From Pararge aegeria (Eukaryota; Arthropoda; Insecta; Lepidoptera; Nymphalidae), in assembly GCF_905163445.1 (NCBI RefSeq), contig NC_053197.1, forward strand, positions 10,044,001-10,108,000: a stretch of DNA of 64,000 bases, read 5' to 3'. The position numbers were made by a program, and so were the translations under genes. The notes beneath the pieces are model-generated. The model had not been told where the DNA came from. It ran no database searches and worked only from the letters and a program-made list of their open reading frames with translations. Below are positions 45,256-56,455 of the stretch, piece by piece. The stretch's first letter is position 1. Each line of letters opens with the position of its first letter.

Positions 45256-45414
45256 AAAAAAAACAAATAGTAAAGCAGTACTCGCCCACTGCAGAATTTG
45301 GAAGCAAATTAATTGACGGGCCCCTTTCAACCACGACCTCTGACCTTTTTTACTCTAAATAAAATCTGTGATGACGTGTTCCATCTTTTAATAGACCTGG
45401 CTAGAACCGTTACA
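45256..45414 (+). mobile_element. Partial LTR of a gypsy-type retrotransposon
   Basis: Sequence ending in CA at 45413-45414 directly before a primer-binding site, with an AATAAA signal at 45358-45363 about 55 bp before that end, as in an LTR R region. Its 5' boundary is unclear because a family C SINE lies immediately upstream. No gag or pol follows. Confidence 0.55.
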
Positions 45415-45415
45415 C

Positions 45416-45433
45416 TGGCGCCCAACGTGGGGC
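45416..45433 (+). other. Retrotransposon primer-binding site
   Basis: TGGCGCCCAACGTGGGGC starts with TGG, the complement of a tRNA 3' CCA, and is a sequence typical of Ty3/gypsy-type elements just inside the 5' LTR. It lies one base after the LTR-like CA end. Confidence 0.7.
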
Positions 45434-47500
45434 AAAATAAACTACATCGTCCTACGCTACTTACTCAAACGCAAATTTTAACGTTACATTTGACAATCTA
45501 GCTTTCCTAACAATTTCAAATGAAAGTTTTCAAGTCAGAATGCTGTTAGGATGCCTAACATAGGTATTTTAGAACAGATAATTATCACTTCGTGTCCATT
45601 GACAACTTATAACAAGCGGGAAGCTAATACTGGTTTCTCGTGCAATGTTTTCCCAAGGTACATTGCTGGTATAAGGTACCAGGGTACACGACAAGGCTAT
45701 GTTAGCGTAACCCGTTTGACCTCGGTATATTTCGTATTTCAATTCATTAGCAAGCCCGAACAGCGGGAGCTACTTCCGAAACAGATAGTAATCTTTTCGG
45801 TCATATTTGTAATATTGGCTTATATCAAAGGTGACTATTTTTTATACTAATATTAATACTGTTGCCCTTAAATCTTTCGGGTTTGTTTTAATTTTTGAAG
45901 TATCCAACAGATAACTGTTTGTTTTTTTCGAAACAAACAATTCTCTGTTGAAACAAAAAAAAAATACGTCTTTGTCCAGAATACAAGCATAGTAGCATTC
46001 ATCGAGAGTCATCGATCCTAACATAGCTAACAAATATATATTTGTCGTAAGTTTAAGCAATGTGTTATTACAATAACACATTTTTATTTAATAAATTGGA
46101 GACCAGTTACTACTAATATAATACAACTAATAATAATATGCAAAAAGGATTTTTAAGCCCAGCCGTGCGTTGGTTAATAAACTGATGATGACGATAATGG
46201 AAATGATGATGAGAGATAGAAGTATTATAGGTATAATATGTCGATTTGCAATTTGCAATCAGCACGATAGAATTATATTGATTGTTAAGTTGTTGAATGA
46301 TATTTGAAAAAGTTTTTTGTATCAATAGAAATGAGACAAAAGGTATATACCAACTTATTAATAGTAAAAGATTTTTCATTGTATTGACGAACAATACTTG
46401 CATGGGCCAAAACTTAGTATGTACGACAATTGTTAAATGTCCCGTAGTTTCCTTCCATCAACTCACTGGAGTTGGAAGCAGCGACACCAACTTTAAAGTT
46501 CAAAACTAGAACCGCGCTTCAGTATAAGTATTCTCTATTCTATGCAAACTTCCACGTAGATGTACCTGCATTTCATATTAAACTAGGTTTAATATGAAAT
46601 GCAAATCTTTTAAAACTCTATGTTGGTAGTTGATAATATTATGGTATGGTTGCGTTAGTGTATTAAACTTATAGACAAAGATTCATAAGTTAAATTTGTA
46701 TCGTTTCAGAGAACTCTGGTTCGGGTTAGGCAACCCTTGCTTGACTACACTAAACTGTTCTCATTTGTTGCTTATATTATCCTATTTTTTGTCCCAAATA
46801 CGAAATGCGATTTGGCGCTCCGTTACTATCTGGTTTAATGTTACCTATCTTAGGACTGCATCATCAATTTTAATTTGCACAACCTAGTTCGATAGCATAA
46901 AACTTTGTAACAAATTATGAGTCCCTGCAAGTACAAAGTAGGTTCTTTCAAGATGGACTTTACAACTAATCACAGGTATAAAATTTCACATAAACATGGG
47001 TTATATCCGCCTATAAATCAACATCCTAAATACCGCATGGCCTTTACACTCAGTTGCAAAAGTCATTTAGAAAAAAGCGTATCCAACACGCGCCCGCCAC
47101 AATGGCCGCTCGCGTTCCATTCCCCGCACAATGAACAAATTATAAACAGTCCACTTGCTTCAATACACGAACTCGCATCACTTCCTGTGGCACCCATTGT
47201 CAGCTTTCAATACAATAACTTTTATTGAAATGATCCTAGAACGTGGCGGTTGGCATCAGAATAGGAGGCGGCCATTTTATTTTGTGGATTCGTGCGACAT
47301 TGTCGTACCCAATTTCAATTACGTCGATTTCCGTTCGGTATCAAAAGAACGGTACGGATGTCGGCGAAAATATGTTTGCGAATGCTTTCATTACAAGCTG
47401 AACACAATACTAAAGCAGTTTACAATCGATTATGTCGTGACAAATTTATGCCAGTTCACAATAATAGTATACATATAATCGTGTGGTTACCTTATCCCCC
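45434..47500. other. Unique-looking DNA with overlapping open frames but no supported gene
   Basis: 46917-47580 is less AT-rich and open in all three plus frames over parts, without domains. It contains one palindrome at 46568. Possibly old transposon or regulatory DNA. Confidence 0.35.
46568..46602. repeat. Perfect palindrome, 16-bp arms, 3-nt loop
   Basis: GCATTTCATATTAAAC (46568-46583) and its exact reverse complement at 46587-46602. The loop is TAG. Confidence 0.95.
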
Positions 47501-47563
47501 GTTTGTTACATTAGCAGGGGAAGTTGTCCATAGAAATATGTATGTAAGTACCTGTAACAAAAA
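47501..47563 (+). repeat. 60-bp repeat V, copy 1
   Basis: GTTTGTTACATTAGCAGGGG AAGTTGTCCATAGAAATATG TATGTAAGTACCTGTAACAAA; matched in inverse orientation at 48484-48546 with only a few differences. The flanks are unrelated. Confidence 0.85.
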
Positions 47564-48483
47564 AATATATTATTAGTCGTAAAAAAACTAAATTAAAAAT
47601 AATTGAAGTTTACTACACCCGTAATAAAACTAAAACAAATTTCTTCGTTAAGGAATTTGTAAGCAGATGATCAAACTAATTTACAATTGGAATATTTTTT
47701 ATGATGCATACAACGACCATAATAATTATTGGTTGAATTGATTCGCCGTCGCATCGCACCACTGGCACTTGATATAGGATGCTTTCTATACACGAAACTA
47801 TGAATTTAATGTAATATTTTGTTTACCTCTGAATAGAAAGTACCCAAGTATTGGACATATTAAATGATCTGTTGTTGTATGATAAAAAAAAGTCAATGTT
47901 TATGTAATAGGTACCTATTGGATGCTGGTTTGCAAATAGTAAAAATAATTTCACTCATAAATAAAGAACAATAGCCAAAGTTCGCATTAGTCGTGCTCTA
48001 GAGTTGCCAGTTTATCGACAAATAATTAACATGCATGCCTCGCAAGTACTTAGGAAGTCGTTACGACCCATAACTTCGTGTTGGTACGGTCGTCCGATCA
48101 TTATACTATGTAATGACAATTGCTGTTCATTCACAGCTGTGATACGAGGTCACCGAACTTCGAGTACCGTTATCAAAGGCCAGGTAGGTACTGTTTTTGC
48201 ACGTATGACAATTAGAATGTGCAAACACAATGTGCAGTTATTCTGTTTTACACAAAAGTCTATACTGAACTACACTGACCGGTCACGACCACGTTTACTG
48301 TAGAAAAGGATGGCATTATTTTGAGATAAAAATTAGGTGTGTGTACATACAGCAGAAACGACACAAATTCGTTAAAAGTATTTAGTTGTCTAACTGCAAG
48401 TAATGCAGGTCAGGACTATTTTGATTCTTTGACAGCCAATCAAACTTGAAAAATGGGTTATAGTTACTAAGGTAACGTTTCTT

Positions 48484-48546
48484 TTTGGTACAGGTACTTA
48501 CATACATATTTCTATGGACAACTTCCCGTGCTAATGTAGCAAACGT
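48484..48546 (-). repeat. 60-bp repeat V, copy 2 (inverted)
   Basis: The reverse complement reads CGTTTGCTACATTAGCACGG GAAGTTGTCCATAGAAATAT GTATGTAAGTACCTGTACCAAA. Both copies can be read as a frame with GEVVHRNMYVSTC or REVVHRNMYVSTC. Confidence 0.85.
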
Positions 48547-49130
48547 TAACTTAGCAGTAAGACTTACTGTTATAACCAAAATGGTGATAGTAAGTCTGAT
48601 AGCTCTAATTTAGCTCGATGAGAGTTTACTAAGTATCCTATATGTATGTCCATTGCATTATACAAATACAAAATCATAAATTTAAAGTTTAAACTTAAAT
48701 TTTAAGTGACTCGACAATCATGAAATATTATTTCGATCGAATGAATAAACTCAGTTCAGTTCAATACACAATAATTTTACAACCGATGGTATTACTGATG
48801 ACCTACTTGCTTATCTAAGATGGAACACCTTGTGACCTAATTCTCAATCTATTAACAGCTACTTGGGTATTATTTTAATCATTATGATCACACTTTTAAT
48901 ATCCCACTTCTGAACACAGGCCTTCATACCAGAGGGTGATCTCCATAACGTAATAACAAATACGTAATTATAAATAAATAAAAAAAATTAAAGTCAGGAA
49001 GAACAATTCAATATGGTGTCATGTTGCCACCATTTTAACCTTCTATCAGAAAATTAAAGTCAGTTACACTCGGGATGATACTTACATGAACCCCTACAAC
49101 AACTCTATTTTTGTGTAATAAGTAGTTCTT

Positions 49131-49342
49131 GATATATTATCAAAATTAAGCTTAATTTGCTATAGGTACTCCGCGAAAAGCAGGAGAATCTGTGTGGTGT
49201 AATTTGACGTGCCTAGAGGGTATATTGCCGAAGATCTGTTTGGTGTGGGGTATAAGGATTGAAGAAATTATAAATTACACCACACAGATTCTCCAGCTTT
49301 TCGCGGAGTATAGCAAATTAAGCTTAATTTTGATAATATATC
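49131..49342. mobile_element. Foldback element F, copy 2, near-perfect long hairpin
   Basis: The left arm 49131-49205 (GATATATTATCAAAATTAAG CTTAATTTGCTATAGGTACT CCGCG..) and right arm 49272-49342 are reverse complements over about 70 bp with very few differences. The loop of about 66 bp holds GACGTGCCTAGAGGGTATAT TGCCGAAGATCTGTTTGGTG, also found in copy 1. The right flank has GGATTTCCGCAAAGTAACGC, the reverse of copy 1's left flank. The 142-codon open frame across it is a by-product. Confidence 0.92.
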
Positions 49343-49404
49343 ATGGATTTCCGCAAAGTAACGCCTGCTTCTATCCAACAGTTCTTGATAGATTAATTAC
49401 ATCA

Positions 49405-49600
49405 TCATTATCCAGGGCACGGGTCTCTTCTCAGAATAAGCAGGGCTTAGGCGTTAGACCAACGCCAATGCGGGTTGGTAGACTTTGCATGCCTATGAAA
49501 ACGTTAGGGAACGTTAACGTCAAGCATGCAGGTTTCCTCACATTGACGTGGTGGTATTTTAATTGCTTAAATTATAAAGATTACTTGGAAAATGCCGATT
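49405..49600 (-). mobile_element. SINE family G, partial copy
   Basis: The plus strand shows CAGGGCACGGGTCTCTTCTC, AGGGCTTAGGCGTTAGACCA, CAATGCGGGTTGGTAGACTT, CATGCAGGTTTCCTCAC and TTTTAATTGCTTAAA, the reverse of family G. Confidence 0.8.
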
Positions 49601-52173
49601 CGCAATGTGATCATTGTTGATAACATTGTTTCAACAAAACAATGATATAAGATATATGAATGTTGTATATTTTAAACTTTTTTGTGCATATAACTTACAA
49701 AGATGTGTAGAATGTTGGTTAGTGATAGATAATTAGTAGTTATAACTTGTCGTTGTGAGGAAATATGCGAAGCACGCGTTTCGCTTGAGCGTGATGAGCA
49801 TAATGATCGGCTTATTTAGTTTTGCAGATCCATGATTGCGCGTTTCTATTTATAACTATATATTTGATATAACACTAGGTATTGTGCCCTACCTCGTCTG
49901 CATCTTTTTAATTTTTTCTTCACTCTACGGGGCCGTTGTTCGAACTAAAAATAAATCATATAATATAGATGATTTATTTTGATTGTTTACGGCCATTTCA
50001 GGTAACAAATATTCAAACCGATTTCATATTGCTCTGAATTTACTTACATTTGAATGAGGCTTTTAAAAAGTAGTTATAAGAATAAAAAACCATTGCCACT
50101 TTCTAAAATTAAAACTTTTATTACCACATTGGTGTATTGTGATTTGACCTAAAGATACCATTCAAACATAAATAAATTAACTAGAAACTTAACTAGCACA
50201 TTGATCTTGTCCAAAACCGTAAGCCAAACGTTAAGTTAATATATTAAGCCGGTCGCGTTTAGAGTATGTGTTCCGAATTAGGCGACAAATTACGGAGCTT
50301 GTTCTAAACTGGTCAGCTGGGCACTTTGATCATCCGGCACTGGACGTAAAACGTAATGGATGCCATCAATTTGGATAAAACTCCAACCTTTTTAATAAAG
50401 CCCCTATTTGCCCGACGTGGCGTATAACAGAAAGATTAATAAAGTAAATCATTGTAAGCCGGTCAAATTAAACAAACCTACTCATACTAAACCCGGCAAT
50501 TTAAGTCCTTAATTAAAATAAAACCTTCGTATAATTTATGCAATGCTGCGCAACAATGAAAATAATTAATTCATTCTGAACTAAACGTCACATAAAGTCG
50601 TGGGCCAAGGGACCGAAATAAAAAACTCCTTTTTAAAGAGAACAGACAATGAACAAACACAGCTGGTGGAATGCAAAACGATGTAAGAGAAGGAACCCAC
50701 ATGTAGGGAGCAAATACTTTAAAGTGAAACATGCTTTCTTAAGGCATGCACACTACCGAATTTCCAGTGTTAGTTTATATGTTTTAACCAGAGTTTATCC
50801 CGAATAATTTGTTTTTATTGTTTTGATCCCACTGCCTTGTTTTTCTAGCCGTTGACATGTTTCACATCGTGTTCTGTAAAGAGTGTGTCTGTGGATATAG
50901 TGAAAACATGTTACGGTTTATATCTTATAATTTCAGTACCTACTAAGTTCTAGGAAATTGATGATGTCCAACTCCCGTGCATCGAAGTACACTTGATCGC
51001 TGATAACCTGAATTTGCAGTGTCTGTTAACGACTGTGCTGGTATTTTGGTGTGGCTGGTGTTCAGTGTCACTGCACTTAAATCGGTTAAGGGTGATGATA
51101 AGTATCTATATAAACAAGAACACGTGTAGTAAATTTTTTACAAAAATTTTGCAGATGGAGGATTTAAAAACTTCCCACAATTATAGTTTATTTAAAGAAG
51201 AAGTGCAGAGTGCTATTCTGATTTAAATCATTCATAAAAATACATTAAATCAATAAAAAAAAAACATTACACACGCTATTATGTATTTAACACACGCGCA
51301 TATATACTCTTTTTCAGTAGTGAAATAAGATAAATTAACAATGAAGCCTTGGCGAAATATGTGAGTCTAGAAGTACAATCTTTGACAACAGAACCTTAAT
51401 AATAATTAACTATTTTATTGTATACCACAACATTAACATACACCAACACAAAATTAAAACAGAAACATGAAGAAAGAAGTAGAATAGAGAGGCGACCTTT
51501 GAATTAGGAAAAAAGAAGAAGAGAATAGGCTGCTAATAATTAAAATTAATTAGGCGACGAGTAAGTTTAATGCTATCAAAATTTTAAACTACCTTACAGT
51601 AACCACTTCCTGTTGGTGATTAGTGGACTGGACTATTAATTTATATTTTTTAATAAGCCTTATTCATCTCAAACTACCATTGTTTGTTCTGCTAGCAAAA
51701 TAAACAGCAACGTAACGGACGACAATCCGATTGCACCGATACCAGTTGCAATATCAGATAAGTTATCTCAAGCTTGGAAAGGAAACGCACTGCTCAAGAC
51801 GTATTATTGTTGTGACTATTGCCAACCATAAACATTGGTCACGAGTCCTTAATTAACAACAAACGGAAATGTATTGGGCATTATCCTTTGACGAGAGTGG
51901 CTCTTACTGAGAGGGTAACGTTATATGAACATGGAAATAGCGGGAATAAGTATTATAACGTTAAAAGGTACGTAATAAACACTGAACGTGAAATGACGTC
52001 TGGAAATATCTTATCAATGATTTCAAATTTATGAATTCTTGCAAAAGTTGGTTTCATATGGCCAAAGATTATGACAGGCGTATCCAATGCTATATACTTT
52101 TTCTACTGATGACTGCTGTAGCTGTAATTGGTAGCTTCAGTAGCGTAATGCGTGCAACTGGCGATCCTTGGGG
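49601..52173. other. Unique-looking DNA, nothing recognised
   Basis: Mixed-composition DNA, for example 50200-50770, with no repeat family I recognise and no open frame above 77 codons. It could hold regulatory DNA but nothing shows it. Confidence 0.4.
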
Positions 52174-52650
52174 TACAGTCAAACCTGGGTAAGTGAGAAC
52201 TGGATAAGTGAGAAAACTCTATAAGTGAGAGTAATAGCCAGGACCCGTGATTTTAAGCTCCCAAAACCTCTATTAGCGAGAAACAGAAACCTTTGTAAGA
52301 GAGAGTCGTTTTTCCCTCACGGACCTCCGTAAGTGAGACTGCTACTTATCTATACCTCTATAAGCGACAGTCGAGCAAGCAATATTCGACAAAATTTATG
52401 AGTTAGAGAAAAACATTCAAAATACAAAAACAGAAACCCAAACGAAATTCACGGATTTTTATAAATGTAAATAAGTTCTAAATAAAATAAAATTACATAG
52501 TGCATGAATATGTCTTGTTATTGCTGCGTACCTAGACAAACGCTACCCATGTACCTGCATTAGCGAGAAACTCGGGTTAGTGAGAAACCTCTATAAGCGA
52601 GAATGAGATTGTGCTCCCTTGAACTCTCGCTTATCCAGGTTTGCGCTGTA
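52174..52650 (+). mobile_element. TA-flanked DNA transposon (Tc1/pogo type MITE) with repeated TAAGTGAGA motifs
   Basis: It is bounded by TA (52174-52175 and 52649-52650). The inverted ends are CAGTCAAACCTGGGTAAGTG and, read from the right, CAGCGCAAACCTGGATAAGC. Inside, the motif TAAGTGAGA or TAGCGAGA, often preceded by CCTCTA, recurs about ten times in one orientation (52190, 52205, 52222, 52274, 52296, 52330, 52361, 52561, 52577, 52594), with the right inverted end carrying it reversed. No transposase remains. The arrangement suggests transposase-binding sites in series. Confidence 0.8.
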
Positions 52651-52783
52651 ATGTGCAATCAAATTTCACAAAGCCTTAGGTTTTTTTTTGTTTTTAGAAT
52701 TAACATTAAGTTAAGCCAAATAATAAAAAAAATAACTTTAACAATATAAAGTAATTTAAATTATTGTTTTGAAATTCGAGCTT

Positions 52784-53208
52784 ATAATATCATCATCATA
52801 ATGTAACGTATACCCAGTGGCGTGCACTTCATACATGCACAAAAGCTCTGCATACCCTAAAATTTTTGTATAACCCATTAATGCGAAGGATTGTTCCATT
52901 TTATGGCATCTGCCTTCTTTATGCATACCCTGGTCAATAACTCTGTGCACGCCACTGCGTATACCCATAACCGGCCCAATACAGGACACGCTGGCCCACC
53001 ACGGATTGGTGGACTCTACACACCTTAGAGAATATTAAGGGAAATCACAGGCATGCAGGTTTCCTTGCGATGTTTTCCTTCACCGTTGAAGCAAGTGATA
53101 TTTTTATTGCTTAAAACGCATAAATAATAAATGTTAATGGTTCATGCTGAGATTCGAACTCTGTCCCCCCAAATCGAAGTCCTATCTTCTGGGCTATCGC
53201 TTCAACGT
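52784..53208 (-). mobile_element. SINE family G, copy interrupted in its tail by a hAT-like MITE
   Basis: The plus strand from 52966 has ATAACCGGCCCAATACAGGA, CACGCTGGCCCACCACGGAT, CATGCAGGTTTCCTTGCGAT, TTTCCTTCACCGTTGAAGCA, GAGATTCGAACTCTGTCCCC and GGGCTATCGC (reversed head). The TCATCATCAT tail continues at 52784-52806, on the far side of the inserted element. Confidence 0.88.
52815..52957. mobile_element. hAT-like MITE, 143 bp, perfect ends and target duplication
   Basis: Terminal inverted repeats of 13 bp are exact: CAGTGGCGTGCAC at 52815-52827 and GTGCACGCCACTG at 52945-52957. The 8-bp target duplication CGTATACC is exact at 52807-52814 and 52958-52965. Eight-base duplications and CAG..CTG ends are the hAT superfamily signature. 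It has no coding capacity. Confidence 0.95.
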
Positions 53209-53832
53209 TTCTAACAATCATTAGATTAATATGAGCTTTTACCTCTACAAATCATAAATAACGTACTATAAGTATTTTTCAAGCGGTGTATTTTCCATAA
53301 AGATACACGTTAAGAAAAAAACAGAAGGAATATAATATCGAGTTGAACGAAACGAACGTTAAAAGCAAATAACCAAATTGAATTCGAGTTACATGTATAA
53401 ACGCTTTTCAATGAAATAGTTGAGGTATTCAATTGTTGGATTACAGACATACGTTCCGACTCTTGAGTGCAGACGTCGCGTCGCATTATATTTATAGAGT
53501 TTTGTCCGCTTTACTTTCCGCACCCGCTTACGCCGCCTCAGTGATCTTGCTCTCCAATAAATATGTCCGATTAACGCGATTAACGGCCGAAAGAACAATA
53601 TTTAAGAGTCAATTATACATAAACATGTAGAGACGCCCGGCGTAGCTCGCATAAAGTGGAGCTAATAGCCGTTTAGATGGCAACACTTGCCAGCAGGAAG
53701 TCTTGTTGGGACTCTGCGGTATTCACGCCGCGGGCATCCAACTTGGGCGTGTTTACGACACCACGGCTGTTACTAGTGATTGAATCGAATACAAATTAAA
53801 ACGCTTATCGACCGATATTTCTAATCCCTACT

Positions 53833-54010
53833 TCCCTACTAATATTATAAATGTGAATGTAAGTTTGTGTGTTACGCTTTCACGCAAAAACTACTGATCA
53901 TGAAAATGAAACTTTGGAAACATATTCTTGGAGGTAATAGAAGTAAAGGGTACTTTTTATCCCGAAATTAAGCTCAGTTCCTTTGGAAGAGGTGATGAAA
54001 AAGTTTGACG
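53833..54010 (+). mobile_element. Helitron 5' part
   Basis: TCCCTACTAATATTATAAATG, GTGTGTTACGCTTTCACGCA and ACTACTGATCATGA match the start of the complete Helitron at 12740. ATATTCTTGGAGGTAATAGA continues the match. No CTRR 3' end was found nearby, so it is truncated or its right end is diverged. Confidence 0.75.
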
Positions 54011-56309
54011 ATTTTACACAAGGACTACATAAAAAATGATAGAAATGTTCTTCGTTAACAAACTAACAATGCGATTTCGATTTGTCCTATACGATTACTA
54101 TCTTTTGTAAGTGACGGAGTTTTGGAGGAGCTGAGACTGGTCAGACAATTCTTTTCAGATATTGTTTATGCGAATATATTTTTTTAAAAGAATACACAAC
54201 TTAAAAATTTCAGTACCACTACACCTAAATTGAATGTCCATGTGTCTCAAAAAACAAGTCGGTTCAAGTTAAACGGTTTGTAGAAATATAATACATCTTT
54301 AAAGCTTAACATGCCATGACTTTATAATGTACATGTTATGGCAGTACCATGCTACATGAATGAGCAGTGTTTTATACCTTGGAGTGCTATTCAAAACGTA
54401 TTTAATAGTGTCTACTACATTATAAAAGACTAGGCAGTTGTGTAGACATTTTAAACTTTGCAAAGTATCTCAAAAAATACAGTTTTGCACCGATTTATTG
54501 CGCTATAATAATAATATTTTGAGCAAGTTTATTGTGATTTGCGTTTCATACCCGACACTACATTTTAAAGTTGTGACTTACTAATATAATAGCATTGCGA
54601 ACTCATCTATACACTAGCTCAATGACTAAATCACTCACTGTCTTCATATATACAAAATGCTTTAACATTCATGGAGAAAAAAAGCTTTAAGTCTTGTCTT
54701 ATGTTCGTCTTCAGGATACAAGTTATCTCTGTGCCGTACTAGGTGAATTAGTTCATCCAAAAAAGTTTAAAAACGAACGAACAGACCTTTTTGTAATATT
54801 TTCCGTTTCCGTTGTGCTAGTCCTGCTGTTCGTTTTCCTTATTTTATAATACATTATGCCTATTTGTAGTTCTAGTAATAGGTTAAGTTAATATGTTCGG
54901 AAAATCCATTAATTATTTTGTATTATGTTTGTAAAGTTGATGTGTGGGAGGTCTTATTATTTTGTTCCAGGAACAAATAACTCCATGCCTTGTGCAATAT
55001 TACCGCTTCGTATAAATTACAAGTAAATTGTAACAATGGGAGAAATAGAGGGTTAATTTCAAATGAAAAGATATCAGCAGCTATTGTGTAACGTGATATT
55101 TTTACGACTTAAGAAGCCGTATGAATCCGACAATGCATTGAGGTGTCGCCTTTAAAACTGCGAACAATACGTAAAATCTGCTGCGGTGAGTCATTTATAC
55201 GAATGACTGCGTCTGCCCGTATAAATTGTATTTTATCCACCTACGACACACCTTTAATTAACTACACCAAAAAAAGGAGATGAGTTGGTACCAAATTGTA
55301 AGAAATTTTACTGTACGGGTCAATGTTTTTTGTTCGACATTTGTTTTGGTTCGCAAGCAGTCTCAGGTTAAAATACTCGTAATATGTAAATATATCCCGT
55401 TCAACGTATATTTTCCCCGAGATAAAAATAACAGCATATAAAATCAGACAAATTCGACTCAACAATCTCACCGAGCGCAAGTTGTCTCGTAAATATTTAA
55501 AAAAGCCTCAAAAGACGTGTCAAATCATGGAGCGGGACTCCCCTTCAAAGAGCGTATACGAACACGTCAATTTGTTTACGAATTACGCATAAATTCGTCC
55601 ACGAAGACAAGACATCTCGTGCGGCGATCGTTGTTGCGACGTTTCAATAAAATTTACGATTGTGACTTAAATGGTGTGTTCGATGAACAAAAAATGTACC
55701 GACATATCCCGCTTTTATTTCAGTTGTAACTCGACTTCGTTAAAATAACCAACGGAAGATAATAAACCTGTCTATGCTTCGCGACTAAACAGCAATGAAA
55801 TGGATGAATTATTGATATGGCCACGGATAATTAAATGTTTGAGTAATGATTGTAAAGTTTATTCATATTTGATTTACGTCTATTGCACACTAGGGATGTA
55901 AAGTAAAGACTTTCTTTTCTCATCCGATTATTGTATGTTGTAGGAGTTTCTCATTAAAATTATTACACTATCAGGTTTCGATTTTTAATGAAATCTCTTC
56001 GTTTAACTTTACACGTAATTATTTAAATTACTACACACGTTATATTGACATCATAAAGTTGTTTTTTCGGTCTATTTATAAGTGCCTGGACGCCAAAAAA
56101 CTAATTTAAAGTTTTATTCTTGTTTGGCCGCGTGGGATCCTATTTTATCGCATCGTTATTTTTGAAACAAAACGTGATTATCATAAAAAGTGACCTTCGT
56201 AAATTCTTAAAAGACCCATTGCAGATAAAAAAGGTTTTTTTTTTCGTCAAACTTAAACCCATTGCGATCTATATATTAAACACCTCGTAGCTTTTAGTTG
56301 TGATGTGTG
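54011..56309. other. Unique-looking DNA, nothing recognised
   Basis: Contains mixed-composition blocks near 55500-55790. An open frame at 55262-55480 (minus) looks hydrophobic at its N-terminus but begins at TTG with no ATG upstream. Confidence 0.35.
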
Positions 56310-56455
56310 ATTGCAAGGCATGTTCGGTGGCAGGTCACGAGTTCCTAGGTTCGATCCCCGGGTCGAGTGGATTAGTAGTATTCACCGGCCGGTAAATAGT
56401 ATTTTGCTTTTCTATCCAGAAATGATTTTCCCGTGCCTCGGAGAGAAAGAACTAT
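56310..56455 (+). mobile_element. tRNA-derived SINE, fourth family, partial
   Basis: CAAGGCATGTTCGGTGGCAG and B box AGGTTCGATCCCCGGGTCGA, followed by TCTATCCAGAAATGATTTTC and CCGTGCCTCGGAGAG, are signatures of a lepidopteran SINE I remember with TATCCAGAAAT and CTCGGAGAGCA blocks. Confidence 0.65.

Noticed and set aside
46917..47576. Overlapping open frames in three plus frames
   Set aside because: Being open in several frames reflects base composition. None has a domain or a consistent splice structure, and no single frame stands out.
48004..48303. 99-codon open frame and an exon-like piece at 48142-48183 between a CACAG acceptor and a GTAGGT donor
   Set aside because: Splice-like signals are present but the frame is not recognisable and no partner exon was found. 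Too weak to call.
49192..49620. 142-codon plus-strand open frame
   Set aside because: It starts inside the foldback element and continues through a reversed SINE.
55262..55480. Minus-strand frame with a hydrophobic, signal-peptide-like start, considered as first exon of the membrane protein
   Set aside because: The first codon is TTG with no in-frame ATG before an upstream stop, and the phase-0 donor CTCG|GTGAGA cuts before the hydrophobic part.
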